Shown here piece by piece: positions 50,081 through 58,038 of a DNA stretch of 64,000 nucleotides (positions are counted from its first letter, which is position 1; each line of letters begins with the position of its first letter). The translations under genes and the position numbers were made by a program. Location: positions 1-64,000 of IMG/VR virus record IMGVR_UViG_3300022902_000012, one strand, 5' to 3'. The notes beneath the pieces were generated by a model. That model saw only the letters and a list, made by a program, of their open reading frames with translations, made no database searches and was not told the DNA's origin. Source of the DNA: a virus.

Positions 50081-50220
50081 TTGGCGCATCGTACGGGTGT
50101 CTCCGGTTTCCGTGGGAACCATGAGTGGCCGCACCGCTCGCATGTGCATGAGGGCAGTACGATCTGCTCGCCTGGCTTCGGATTCTGATGGGATGACTTT
50201 TTGGACTTGTCCGCTTTCAT
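50044..50220 (-). CDS. Zinc-ribbon protein, copy 1
   Basis: A 58-residue protein in a frame different from the longer HNH frame. It has a basic N-terminus (MKADKSKKSS) then CTCERCGHSWFPRK and CAKCGSPYWNRKRG, a classical two-knuckle zinc ribbon (C27-x2-C30, C45-x2-C48). GGAGA precedes ATG 50220. The same length and pattern occur in copy 2 (51610-51786). It may be a DNA-binding regulator or part of the HNH system. Confidence 0.75.
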   Translation of the reverse strand: MKADKSKKSSHQNPKPGEQIVLPSCTCERCGHSWFPRKPETPVRCAKCGSPYWNRKRG

Positions 50221-50241
50221 CTTTGATTTTCTCCATGCACC

Positions 50242-50273
50242 CTACTGTGCAGTAGACTGTAACAGTTTGTCAA
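50242..50273 (-). promoter_or_regulatory. Promoter/operator region of cassette 1
   Basis: On the leftward strand TTGACA (50273-50268) is followed by two inverted repeats: ACTGTAACAGT (50256-50266) and CTACTGTGCAGTAG (50242-50255; 6-bp arms). Repeat centres are about 12.5 bp apart and sit between the -35 box and the start codon at 50220. No good -10 box is seen. The arrangement resembles that of cassette 2 although the palindrome sequences differ. Confidence 0.45.
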
Positions 50274-50285
50274 TTCAATTTCCCT

Positions 50286-50993
50286 TTAGTGGCGAAGGAA
50301 TGCCACCCGCAACGGTAGGTCAGTCCCCTCACTCTTGACCAAGGAATTCATATGGAAACACCTCCTGCAACCATGGCACCCCCGCTCGGGGGGGACGTTC
50401 CGTTGGTTCGGTACATGCAGGATCTGCTTGAGGCAGTTGTTCATCTCATCCCCGACACCAGGTGTCACTCCGCAGATGTCGGCGCACAGAGGCCACCCTA
50501 CCTTCTCCCAAGGGTCTCCAGTCTCAGCATCAGTCGACGCCCAGATCCACAGGCCTCCGTCCCCTATCTCGACAGCCTCCACCCAGGCATCTATCCACTT
50601 CCGGCCCAGGCGCCAGGTCCTCGAGTAGGCATAGCAAACTAGGTCAACCCCAAAGTCTTCCCTTATTGCCCGAATAGCTAATGCCAAAGCGAGGAGATAC
50701 TCTATACAGAAGAAATCTCCCGAGGAGTGTATTCGCACAGGTCCAGCTCCAGCCATAAGGAGCTCCCTGGTCAGACGTCGTGCCAACCCGTCAGTTCCTC
50801 CCGCATCAAGTTCTTCCTGGAGTTCCCTCAAGTTCCTGACGTGCGCTTTCCTAACGTGCTCGTAGCGAAAATTCCCTTTGCAACCATAACAAATGGATCT
50901 ACAAGACTCCGTCGAGCCGGGGCAAGAAAGGATAGCAGGGAGGTTCAGGGTCCAGATCCCACCAAGTGACTTATTGATCGTAAGAAGGCTCAT
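50286..50993 (-). CDS. GP88-family phage protein
   Basis: A 235-residue protein with the GP88 pattern: NLPAILSCPGSTESCRSICY followed by GCKG, then VRIHSSGDFF and a Cys-rich C-terminus (CHGCRRC). The family is named from mycobacteriophage gene 88 and has no known biochemical function; the many Cys residues suggest a metal or Fe-S site. Its ATG overlaps the stop of HNH copy 2 (TAATG). Confidence 0.65.
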   Translation of the reverse strand: MSLLTINKSLGGIWTLNLPAILSCPGSTESCRSICYGCKGNFRYEHVRKAHVRNLRELQEELDAGGTDGLARRLTRELLMAGAGPVRIHSSGDFFCIEYLLALALAIRAIREDFGVDLVCYAYSRTWRLGRKWIDAWVEAVEIGDGGLWIWASTDAETGDPWEKVGWPLCADICGVTPGVGDEMNNCLKQILHVPNQRNVPPERGCHGCRRCFHMNSLVKSEGTDLPLRVAFLRH

Positions 50994-51646
50994 TATCTGG
51001 TCTTCTTCCGAACAGGCCAGCCAATTGCCCCATACCGACCTGGGTATGCACTACGGCTAGGGGGCCCACCGGCCACCAGGTCATGCTGATAGGTGTTACC
51101 CCTGATGATATTGGTGACAGACATCCTTGATGCCCCCGTCTCCTGCATGACTTGCAGAATTAATTCTAACTCTGGGCTAGATCGTAAAGGTGCTCCGGGG
51201 CCAAGGAGACCCCTTTTGTAGAGACCATCTGCTCTCTTTCGGATGTTTCGTACCTGGGCACGACTGAACAGGTACCGAGCTTCAAACATCGGGAATCTTC
51301 CGTCCCTTACTGCATGCAGATTATTCACCCTGGCGGAACCGGCATAGATGTGGCTTGGACGGACACAGGGTTTGTTGTTGCATTCATGGCAGATGAAAAG
51401 CCCTTTTGGGATGGGGCCAAAAGATAGCGCCCAAGACATCCTATGAGCCAATACAGACTTAACCTTCGTCAGTGAAAAGTGGCCGTAGCCCGTTGCCATC
51501 AGTGCACCTGTCCAATGCCAACAACCCCCTTTACTCCGCTGAGGTTGCACCCTGGCCCAGAAACGAACCTCGAGTCTGTAGGGATGGAGGAGGTGTTCTC
51601 GGATGGCATCTAACCCCTCTTCCGATTCCAGTACGGGCTTTTGCAT
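50993..51646 (-). CDS. HNH endonuclease, copy 2
   Basis: A 217-residue protein with intact HNH_3 motifs: REHLLHPYRLEVRFWARV, CWHWTGALMATGYGHF, AHRMSWALSFGPIP, ICHECNNKPCVRPSHIYAGS. ATG 51646 is the best start; it lies inside the zinc-ribbon gene in a different frame. After the zinc-ribbon stop there is no in-frame start before the conserved domain, so it must begin inside that gene or arise by frameshift. It is probably a free-standing homing endonuclease. Confidence 0.75.
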   Translation of the reverse strand: MQKPVLESEEGLDAIREHLLHPYRLEVRFWARVQPQRSKGGCWHWTGALMATGYGHFSLTKVKSVLAHRMSWALSFGPIPKGLFICHECNNKPCVRPSHIYAGSARVNNLHAVRDGRFPMFEARYLFSRAQVRNIRKRADGLYKRGLLGPGAPLRSSPELELILQVMQETGASRMSVTNIIRGNTYQHDLVAGGPPSRSAYPGRYGAIGWPVRKKTR

Positions 51647-51786
51647 TTTGCGCAGCGCAGAGGGACTCCCTCTTTCCTGGGGTGCCAACGGTGGCCGCAC
51701 ACTTTGCATGTGAACGATGGCAGCTTGATCTGCGGCTTCCGCTTCGTTTTTGGTTGGCCTGACTTCTTCGATTTGTCCGCTTCCAT
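51610..51786 (-). CDS. Zinc-ribbon protein, copy 2
   Basis: A 58-residue protein, the same length as copy 1. MEADKSKKSG then FTCKVCGHRWHPRKEG and CAKCKSPYWNRKRG give C27-x2-C30 and C45-x2-C48. AAGGA precedes ATG 51786. The last 14 codons are nearly identical to copy 1, and the TAG stop is in the same place relative to the HNH frame. Probably DNA binding. Confidence 0.75.
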   Translation of the reverse strand: MEADKSKKSGQPKTKRKPQIKLPSFTCKVCGHRWHPRKEGVPLRCAKCKSPYWNRKRG

Positions 51787-51806
51787 TTGCTTTCCTTATC
51801 ATTCCT

Positions 51807-51837
51807 CTGGTGTACACCAGAGTGTACACTCTGTCAA
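51807..51837 (-). promoter_or_regulatory. Promoter with two overlapping perfect palindromes (cassette 2)
   Basis: Two perfect 14-bp palindromes, CTGGTGTACACCAG (51807-51820) and AGAGTGTACACTCT (51819-51832), share 2 bp and both have the core GTGTACAC. They lie over the leftward promoter boxes TTGACA (51837-51832) and TACACC (51814-51809, 17-nt spacer). A dimeric repressor bound in tandem would block RNA polymerase. The gene start is 51786. Confidence 0.65.
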
Positions 51838-51842
51838 GAGGT

Positions 51843-52064
51843 TTATGCCCCTGGTTCCCATCTGTTGCACGTCCTCCCCAAGCTCGGCAGAGTCCAGAAC
51901 AATTTGCCCGGGGGTGGATTGAACCCTGAGCAGTTGAGGGTGTACGCCTCGGGATGAATAGGATGAGGGTGAGGGGGTTGGGTGGTCAAACGACAGGTCC
52001 CACAACACCGCAAGCTCTTCCACCCCTTCGGGGGGCGGTAGGGTTGATCCTGGCCCTGGCTCAT
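51843..52064 (-). CDS. Small Cys-rich protein
   Basis: A 73-residue protein: RCCGTCRLTT, later YTLNCSGFNPPPGK and CNRWEPG. The spacing of Cys and the C-terminal C-x-x-W resemble small zinc proteins of phage accessory operons. GGGGGTGAATT precedes ATG 52064. No family is recognised. Confidence 0.55.
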   Translation of the reverse strand: MSQGQDQPYRPPKGWKSLRCCGTCRLTTQPPHPHPIHPEAYTLNCSGFNPPPGKLFWTLPSLGRTCNRWEPGA

Positions 52065-52067
52065 AAT

Positions 52068-52421
52068 TCACCCCCGAGGGACAGGCCCCAACACCCGCTC
52101 GAGCACAGCAAACCCGCACGCCAGAGGATCTTCCCCTCCGGTCCTCTGCATCTCAGCAACGATCATGTCCTCGAGGCACAGCTCACCCGTTCCGATCTGA
52201 CCGAGCAACCGACGGTACTCAAGTCCCTGACAGGCCGCCTCAAAGGAAGCCCCCACCGTCCTCAGGTAGGTCCCTATGTCCAGTCCCCCGGTTCGTGCCA
52301 CCATCGCAGTAGCAGTCCCACCAACGGTCACAGCTTCTTGCGGAGAAAGGTCAAGGGCATCCCCCCGCAACAGGTTCGTCAGCACATTGATCGCCACTCC
52401 AATTCTTTCCTCATCGGTCAT
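52068..52421 (-). CDS. Unknown helical protein
   Basis: A 117-residue protein with three helices (RIGVAINVLTNLLRGDAL; EAVTVGGTATAMVARTGGL; CLEDMIVAEMQRTGG). ATG overlaps the preceding stop (TGATG). No family is recognised. Confidence 0.55.
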   Translation of the reverse strand: MTDEERIGVAINVLTNLLRGDALDLSPQEAVTVGGTATAMVARTGGLDIGTYLRTVGASFEAACQGLEYRRLLGQIGTGELCLEDMIVAEMQRTGGEDPLACGFAVLERVLGPVPRG

Positions 52422-52573
52422 CAAGACTCCATCAGCTCCTCGGCGATCACAGCGACCGCCTCCTCGGGATTCAATTCCCCCCGCCAGCTACGACAGGCAT
52501 GCAGAATGTTGCACCCAACCAGCAACTGTTCGGGTCGAACAACCAACTTCACCACGATCCTCACATAGAACAT
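52421..52573 (-). CDS. 50-residue protein
   Basis: ATG 52573 overlaps the previous gene's stop; GAGGGG lies upstream. The product has a strand MFYVRIVVKLVVRPEQLLVG and a helix PEEAVAVIAEELMES. It is shorter than most genes here but fits the overlap pattern. Confidence 0.5.
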   Translation of the reverse strand: MFYVRIVVKLVVRPEQLLVGCNILHACRSWRGELNPEEAVAVIAEELMES

Positions 52574-53568
52574 TAAACATCCCCTCTCAAGGTGAGGCTG
52601 GACAATGGGATGGAACACTCCGTCCGAAGATCCTCGTTGCCTGGATTGCAAGGCAGCACGATCCCCACGGGCACACGACCCACCTCAGAACTCGGGCTCA
52701 TCACCACCAACCGATCAGACATCCCCCCGGCCGGTGCCCACAATTCGAAGCCGAATGCCTCGAGTGCCAGACACACAGGTAGAGCAATCCAATTCCATCC
52801 AACCCGCAAGAAGACCTCAGTCCCCCTCAACTCCGATGCTCCTATCTCCTTGCGAAGACGGGCTGCACCTATCCCCCGACCATCGGTACCTACAACCTCG
52901 AGACTCATGGACTGACGGTCCCACCAACCAACATCATCTGCCAGGTCGTCAACCCCTTTTCTTACCTGCAGTTCACAGCTGGCTGGCCTCGGGACGTCAT
53001 CCTCCCATCCCAGATCAAACAGACAGCGAGTTACCAATCCGCCGCCCACTATGACTCTCCACTGTCGTACTAACCAGCCCGACTTCGGCAACAGAGCATC
53101 GGCGAGAGTCCCGCTTGCAAACATCCCCTCCCGTTCGATGTCGCCTACCAAGCCCCCATCTTGACGTGACCAGAGCCAGTCCACAGGAGTATCGCCTTCC
53201 TCCCCAACGGACCGAGGCATTCCCGCCATCTTACAAGCCACCCCCATCAACCGGGCCATCCTCCGATGTGGCTTGTACCCCAGTAGAGTCTTGTCCTGAT
53301 TGTGCACCCCGATTCCACGCAGGCTCGGATGCCACAGGGCCCACCAGTTACTTACCAGCACAGGCCATGGTGCCCACTCGCATACTCCATATCCTAACTT
53401 GGACAGCTGACCCCCAACACCACCCCCCTCCAGCAATGCCTCCGGTCGGTACACCTTGACACCCGGCCCCAAGTCTCCACGGCCGTATCCTGACCCATGA
53501 AATGGATTGATTGTAGGAGTGATTGTGGGAATGGCTTTGCCATCCCCACACGAGTTAGATTTATTCAT
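52573..53568 (-). CDS. Unknown protein
   Basis: A 331-residue protein. ATG 53568 overlaps the previous stop by 8 nt and is preceded by AAGGAG. It contains Trp-rich stretches (WAPWPVLVSNWWALWHPS) and beta-rich sequence; no family is recognised. Confidence 0.55.
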   Translation of the reverse strand: MNKSNSCGDGKAIPTITPTINPFHGSGYGRGDLGPGVKVYRPEALLEGGGVGGQLSKLGYGVCEWAPWPVLVSNWWALWHPSLRGIGVHNQDKTLLGYKPHRRMARLMGVACKMAGMPRSVGEEGDTPVDWLWSRQDGGLVGDIEREGMFASGTLADALLPKSGWLVRQWRVIVGGGLVTRCLFDLGWEDDVPRPASCELQVRKGVDDLADDVGWWDRQSMSLEVVGTDGRGIGAARLRKEIGASELRGTEVFLRVGWNWIALPVCLALEAFGFELWAPAGGMSDRLVVMSPSSEVGRVPVGIVLPCNPGNEDLRTECSIPLSSLTLRGDV

Positions 53569-54007
53569 CGTCAGAATTCTCCTTGATACGTAACCCAAGC
53601 CCCTTGGCGCTTACCGCATACCCCCCAACCGAGAAGGTGCATAATCCTGGAAGAGAGATTTGTTCAGTTCGGATTACAGAGTAAACGGGAGGTGCTGCCC
53701 GCCTTGCGAAAGGCAGCAGTCCGACCAAACGGTCCATCAGGGATCCCCCAAACTCCGCTCTGGCGTCCACCAAATGGGTGATTGATACAAGAGTGCCCTG
53801 GGCTGTTGCATAACGGTAGTGCTTCCTTGACGACGCCACGTACTCCCCGGGTCCACTACGAGGGTAGAAGCTCACCGACACAGGCATCGCGGCGCGCAAA
53901 GGCACCTCAGCCGCACAAAAGAAGCTCTTCGCAGCCCGAACGAACCCCATAGCAGCAGGGGCGGCCCCCCTCAACGCAGCAGCCATCTCCCGATCCAACC
54001 TGTTCAT
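53561..54007 (-). CDS. Unknown basic protein
   Basis: A 148-residue Ala/Arg-rich protein with a helical N-terminus (MAAALRGAAPAAMGFVRAAK) and strand-rich C-terminus. Overlaps both neighbours. No family is recognised. Confidence 0.55.
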   Translation of the reverse strand: MNRLDREMAAALRGAAPAAMGFVRAAKSFFCAAEVPLRAAMPVSVSFYPRSGPGEYVASSRKHYRYATAQGTLVSITHLVDARAEFGGSLMDRLVGLLPFARRAAPPVYSVIRTEQISLPGLCTFSVGGYAVSAKGLGLRIKENSDDE

Positions 54008-54456
54008 CTCTTCGGCCCACCCTCTTTCCCCTTAGGGACAGGCAGCAGATCAGAGTCAGGAGTTGGCAGGGGGAAAGGATACTGAGCAGTTACTTCACTT
54101 GCCGCCATCTTCCCCACCATCAGATCGATCAGCGCGCAGGTGATAGTGCCACGGACTTTCATGTCATCCAGATACTGGACCCATGGTTTGCCTTGGATCA
54201 ATTTCCGCATAACATCTTGGACGTCCATCCCTACCTTGGTTATTACCCCTTCAGCAGAAGTCAATCCGATGACTGCAACGAATGCGTCCAGGCAGGCCTC
54301 GAGCACATGAATATTGTAGATCCACTTAGGATCAGTCGCTGACCACTTCCCAATCAGCTCACGAAGGCAGTTAACATTTGAATCCTGTAGTTCGTACCAA
54401 CCCTTCGAGTACAAGATAATGTGCTGGGACAAAGTTCCCCTATCAGGATTACTCAT
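54004..54456 (-). CDS. Unknown protein, first gene of an operator-controlled run
   Basis: A 150-residue protein with GGAGGG upstream of ATG 54456. Largely helical (VLEACLDAFVAVIGLTSAEG) with a Pro-rich, basic C-terminus. It is the first gene downstream of the promoter/operator at 54482-54510. No family is recognised. Confidence 0.55.
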   Translation of the reverse strand: MSNPDRGTLSQHIILYSKGWYELQDSNVNCLRELIGKWSATDPKWIYNIHVLEACLDAFVAVIGLTSAEGVITKVGMDVQDVMRKLIQGKPWVQYLDDMKVRGTITCALIDLMVGKMAASEVTAQYPFPLPTPDSDLLPVPKGKEGGPKR

Positions 54457-54481
54457 CGCAGTGGTTCCCTCCGGAGATCAG

Positions 54482-54510
54482 GTTATGCCACGTGTGGCAC
54501 ACAAAGTCAA
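54482..54510 (-). promoter_or_regulatory. Promoter with operator palindrome between -35 and -10
   Basis: On the leftward strand TTGACT (54510-54505), a 17-nt spacer and CATAAC (54487-54482). On the + strand TGCCAC-GT-GTGGCA (54486-54499) has 6-bp arms with a 2-nt centre and fills most of the spacer and the edge of the -10 box. The transcribed gene starts at 54456. A bound repressor would block the promoter directly. Confidence 0.6.
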
Positions 54511-54516
54511 GGAGAC

Positions 54517-56089
54517 TCAACAACCCCAATAGTCCCTCACTTGCTCATGAAGATCATACAGGGCGATGTTGAAAACATTGGGGCTCCAAAGTCCTGCCAG
54601 TCCAGCCTTCAGGTTATCCCCAAAGAACCTCCCGAAGATCCCCTCGAGTTTTCTCAAGGACGCCCAGTCAGTTTCCCCGAACGAGCGGTCCCGGAACAAC
54701 CCCCCCACAGATTTATATATCGAGGACCAAGAGTCCTCGAGCATCCTACAGAACATCCCTACCTGGCTGTCCCTCCAAGCATAAGATGGCTCGAGATACT
54801 CTTTCCCTCCAGGGAAAGCAAGGCGCCCCTCCCTCGACAACCGATCACACAGCTTGGTCCCCGGGAACACACGCAGGTGCATGTCGGGATGCCGGAACAC
54901 CTGTTGCAATGCCATCATTCTCCCCCAGGAAGCCCAGCGACTCCTCGAGCTCCTCCCACGTGGTGTCAGGACCAAACAAGATCCGACCGAGGTTCACCCG
55001 TATCCCTGCCCTACGCAGCCCGAGCACAGCAGTTCTCACATCCCTGGACTTCACTCCCTTCCCCAAGTACCCAAGCATCCGATCCGACCCACTCTCGGCC
55101 CCGAGGAACACGGTCTTCATCCCTGACCTATTCAGTTGCTTCAACAGGTCCATGTCCAGTTGCCCACCCCAGTTCAGGGAGTCGGCCCGAAGCTCCACCT
55201 TGTACTCGATATCCAACTCACGTTCCAGGATCTCGTGGGCAATCTCAGTGGCATGGTCCCATCCATCCATCCCCTTTGGCAGGAACAGGTCATCATTGAA
55301 GTAGAACCGACGGATCCCCCTCTGCTTAACCATCACTTCGATCTCATCGACGACATCCCCAGCATCCCGACCAATCCAAGAAGGCTGTCCACAAAGCTTG
55401 CGGACGGCCGGCGTGGTGCAGAAGCTGCAGTTGTGGGGGCACCCGCGGCTCGCCAGGATCCGGGCACACTGTTGTCCATCACCCATCTCATCGAGCACAG
55501 CTCGGTCAGGCTGCAGCCCTTTCCATACCTCCGAGTCACTCACCTTCTCAGTAGCCGGGCCTGTAAAAATGGGGGCAGGACATCCGGCCCGAGGTCGGAA
55601 ACCGATACCCATGACACCAGTCATATAGGTTGTTGGGGGCTCCCCCAGTCTATTAGCCAGACAGACGGCAGAGGCAACCTCGGGGGCAGTCAGTTCCCCG
55701 TCCCCCAGTACAACCACATCACAGGCTGTTGTCTCCCAGTCCTCGAGGATCGCACGGGCGCACAGACTAGCATGGTGTCCGCCCCAACAAACCACAGGGG
55801 ACTCGAGCCTCCACATAGCCCGGACATCCCGGCTGACCCGACTTACCACCTCCGCATTCGAACAGTCCACCGTGAACCCAACCATACCAGCCATAGGAAT
55901 CCGGGACAGAGTTGTCACTACTTTGGCGACACCACCCATCACCCCGCTATCCAGGATCCTCACCTCATGCCCACACCCCCGCAAAGAGGCAGACACATAG
56001 GCCAGGCCCAGGTGTTCGTCGGCATGAACCCGTTGTCTAACCAGGTCGCCCCCAGCCTCGGTCAGTAATCTCACCAGATAGATCAACAT
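54517..56089 (-). pseudogene. B12-binding radical SAM gene interrupted by a frameshift
   Basis: Frame 1 (56089 to about 54925) encodes a B12-binding-like N-terminus, then ASRGCPHNCSFCTTP (the C-x3-C-x2-C Fe-S ligands of radical SAM) and a TIM-barrel part ending near TWEELEESLGFLG. The reading then continues as the same protein only in another frame, beginning MMALQQVFRHPDMHLRVFPG and ending at 54517. The shift is at a run of five C on the + strand (54922-54926), and +1 restores the frame. It may be a sequencing or assembly error, a real mutation, or recoding. If translated, it would be a ~520-residue enzyme. Confidence 0.75.
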
Positions 56090-57045
56090 CAGCCTGGCTC
56101 CCTCATGTACGTGCAGTCATCGTTGCCGCAGTGCATGCAGCCAGGCTCTCCTGTCTTGCACTGATGGAGGTCCGCCCCACACTCCGGACACTTCTCAACA
56201 TCGTCGTCAGCCTCACCTTTGCTTCCGCAATGAGCGCACTCAAAATGCTCCGGGCTGGCTTTTTTCAGGTTTTCAGCCAGGCACCTGTCCCTATCGACAA
56301 CGGCTGTAATATTGAAAAGCGGGTCTCCACCTTCCTCAGTCCTGCTCTCACACTCGGGATTACTGCAACGAATCAATTCCATAGTCTCCAGGGCGTACAT
56401 GGCGTCACGCACCTCGACCAGCTCATGCACGGCTGTGTCCATCATTCTGGCAGCCTCCGCTGCTGCTTCGGCCACAGAGACGGCCTCGAGGCAGGCATCG
56501 CCGATCTCAATGCAGATGAATCGCGCCAGGCCATCCCCTTCAGAGTTCTCTCGGATAAGGTCCCCCCCATCTGGGTACGCCTGGCGGGCAGATGTGAGCA
56601 GCACTTCTCTGATGTCCCTTGTCATCTCTGCGACAACTCTGTCTCTAATGTTTTCCGTCTCCACGTCGACAGGTAGCACATCCCCTCGTCGGCTGGCAGT
56701 GAACATGGCCTTGGCCGTCTCGATGTGGACATCGTGGTCCTCGCTCACCCACAGTGGATCCTTGATACTCAGGGTAAGCCATGCGGTGTCAACGTCAGCC
56801 TGTACCACAGAAGGATGCACCTCGATACGAGGTACCTTCTCGCCAGGAAACGTGCTGCCGATGACGAGGCGGGCATCCCACCGAACGCGCTGCCAGAGCA
56901 TCTCACGCAATGGAGTCAACTGCCCCAGACAGCCAATCAGGTCCATGCCTCCGTTGGCGTGCTCGACAACCTCGATCCCGCGGTGCTTGCACAGCCGCCG
57001 GATGATGGTTCCCCTCTTCATATTTTCATCCACCCCTCGCGGCAT
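56089..57045 (-). CDS. Unknown protein with C-terminal zinc ribbons
   Basis: A 318-residue protein. The C-terminal 110 residues contain many Cys pairs (CSNPEC, CAHCGSK, CPECG, CMHCGND), so several zinc ribbons. The N-terminal two thirds are helical with acidic surface. ATG 57045 overlaps the previous stop (TGATG); an internal ATG at 57021 has a better ribosome site (GAGGGGTGG) and may be used. Confidence 0.55.
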   Translation of the reverse strand: MPRGVDENMKRGTIIRRLCKHRGIEVVEHANGGMDLIGCLGQLTPLREMLWQRVRWDARLVIGSTFPGEKVPRIEVHPSVVQADVDTAWLTLSIKDPLWVSEDHDVHIETAKAMFTASRRGDVLPVDVETENIRDRVVAEMTRDIREVLLTSARQAYPDGGDLIRENSEGDGLARFICIEIGDACLEAVSVAEAAAEAARMMDTAVHELVEVRDAMYALETMELIRCSNPECESRTEEGGDPLFNITAVVDRDRCLAENLKKASPEHFECAHCGSKGEADDDVEKCPECGADLHQCKTGEPGCMHCGNDDCTYMREPG

Positions 57046-57356
57046 CAGGCGTCTTCGATGGCATCGGAGAAGTGGTCCTCGAGGACATCCACGTCATCGT
57101 TGTGCTCCAACCAGGCCCTGGCTTCCGCAGGTGTCAGGGGGGCGATACCCTCACCACTGCCACGTCCATGCTGCATATCCCCCTCACCCCAGCGGGTCAT
57201 AGGCCCTCCCATTCCGTGGAGGAACCAGGTTCCCTTCTTCGTCAAGTACAGGTCTTCGGAGTACTGATCGAAGTCTCCGGCGTAGCCGCGGCTGAACGAC
57301 GCCACACACTCAGCCGTGGCTGTGTTGTACCGCTTCCCATCAATGATCTTGATCAT
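57045..57356 (-). CDS. Conserved mobile-element protein (GKRYNT type)
   Basis: A 103-residue protein: KIIDGKRYNTATAECVASFS, then DLYLTKKGTWFLHGMGGPMT and ITPAEA-type end (APLTPAEARAWLEHND). This layout is familiar from proteins of unknown function on plasmids, prophages and phages of many bacteria. GAGGAAGG precedes ATG. Confidence 0.65.
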   Translation of the reverse strand: MIKIIDGKRYNTATAECVASFSRGYAGDFDQYSEDLYLTKKGTWFLHGMGGPMTRWGEGDMQHGRGSGEGIAPLTPAEARAWLEHNDDVDVLEDHFSDAIEDA

Positions 57357-57757
57357 GTCCCTTCCTCCTCGTCTATCGGATAAGGCCAGTCCTCACCCGT
57401 CTGATGTTCGAAGTCCCCCTTATCCACCCACACCCAGGCTTGCACGTAGGCCCCACCCCCATCCGCTCCGACCGACACATAAGCGTCGTCATCGATCTCC
57501 AACTCACCCTCGATGTAGTGCCGACGCTTGGTATACTCCACCACAGCATCATGCTCGGCTGTGTCAGCAGATAGCTTGAGACGGGTCAGCGCAGTAACCA
57601 GCAGGTCCTTAGCCTTGGTAGACGTTGCCCACCCATGTTTGTGCAGGCACACCTTGAGCCAGTTCACGGCCTCATGGACCACGGGCGGGGCGTGCCCTGG
57701 CTCTTCGTTCTTTGTCGCGAACTCAGCCGGCCGACTCTTCACTCTGTCACTACTCAC
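57353..57757 (-). CDS. Acidic protein of unknown function
   Basis: A 134-residue protein starting with GTG that shares bases with the previous stop (GTGA). N-terminal helices (VVHEAVNWLKVCLHKHGW) and acidic C-terminal strands (AWVWVDKGDF). No family is recognised. Confidence 0.55.
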   Translation of the reverse strand: MSSDRVKSRPAEFATKNEEPGHAPPVVHEAVNWLKVCLHKHGWATSTKAKDLLVTALTRLKLSADTAEHDAVVEYTKRRHYIEGELEIDDDAYVSVGADGGGAYVQAWVWVDKGDFEHQTGEDWPYPIDEEEGT

Positions 57758-58038
57758 GGAAGGTAGCCCTCACAATCAGGATCTTCGACCAGGCCCAAGG
57801 CATTCTTAACTACCCTGAACCCGCTACAATCCTTTTGCAGTTTCCTCTTCAGTTCTTCGACAGGGGAGACATCAAGCCAGATATTAAAAGATGGGTAGTC
57901 TGCTGGATTGTAGGTAGCAAATAAGGTCGGACCATGGGGAGCTTTAACTATTAGGACAGCAGCACCATCATCGTTGAGCAACAAGGTATTACCTCTCTCG
58001 CAAACCCCCCCGTTGGCAAACAACTCATGTGCGTTCAT
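57754..58038 (-). CDS. Small protein of unknown function
   Basis: A 94-residue protein, compact alpha/beta (GNTLLLNDDGAAVLIVKAPH; SPVEELKRKLQKDCSGFRVV). Overlaps both neighbours by 4 nt. No family is recognised. Confidence 0.55.
   Translation of the reverse strand: MNAHELFANGGVCERGNTLLLNDDGAAVLIVKAPHGPTLFATYNPADYPSFNIWLDVSPVEELKRKLQKDCSGFRVVKNALGLVEDPDCEGYLP

Noticed and set aside
50090-50236. N-terminal part of the long frame before HNH copy 1
   Set aside because: It is the alternative-frame reading of the zinc-ribbon gene, which has Cys pairs and its own ribosome site. The long frame shows no domain here.
51647-51829. N-terminal extension of the HNH copy 2 frame to 51829
   Set aside because: The upstream codons cross the palindromic promoter and the zinc-ribbon gene, and the apparent start lies inside the operator.
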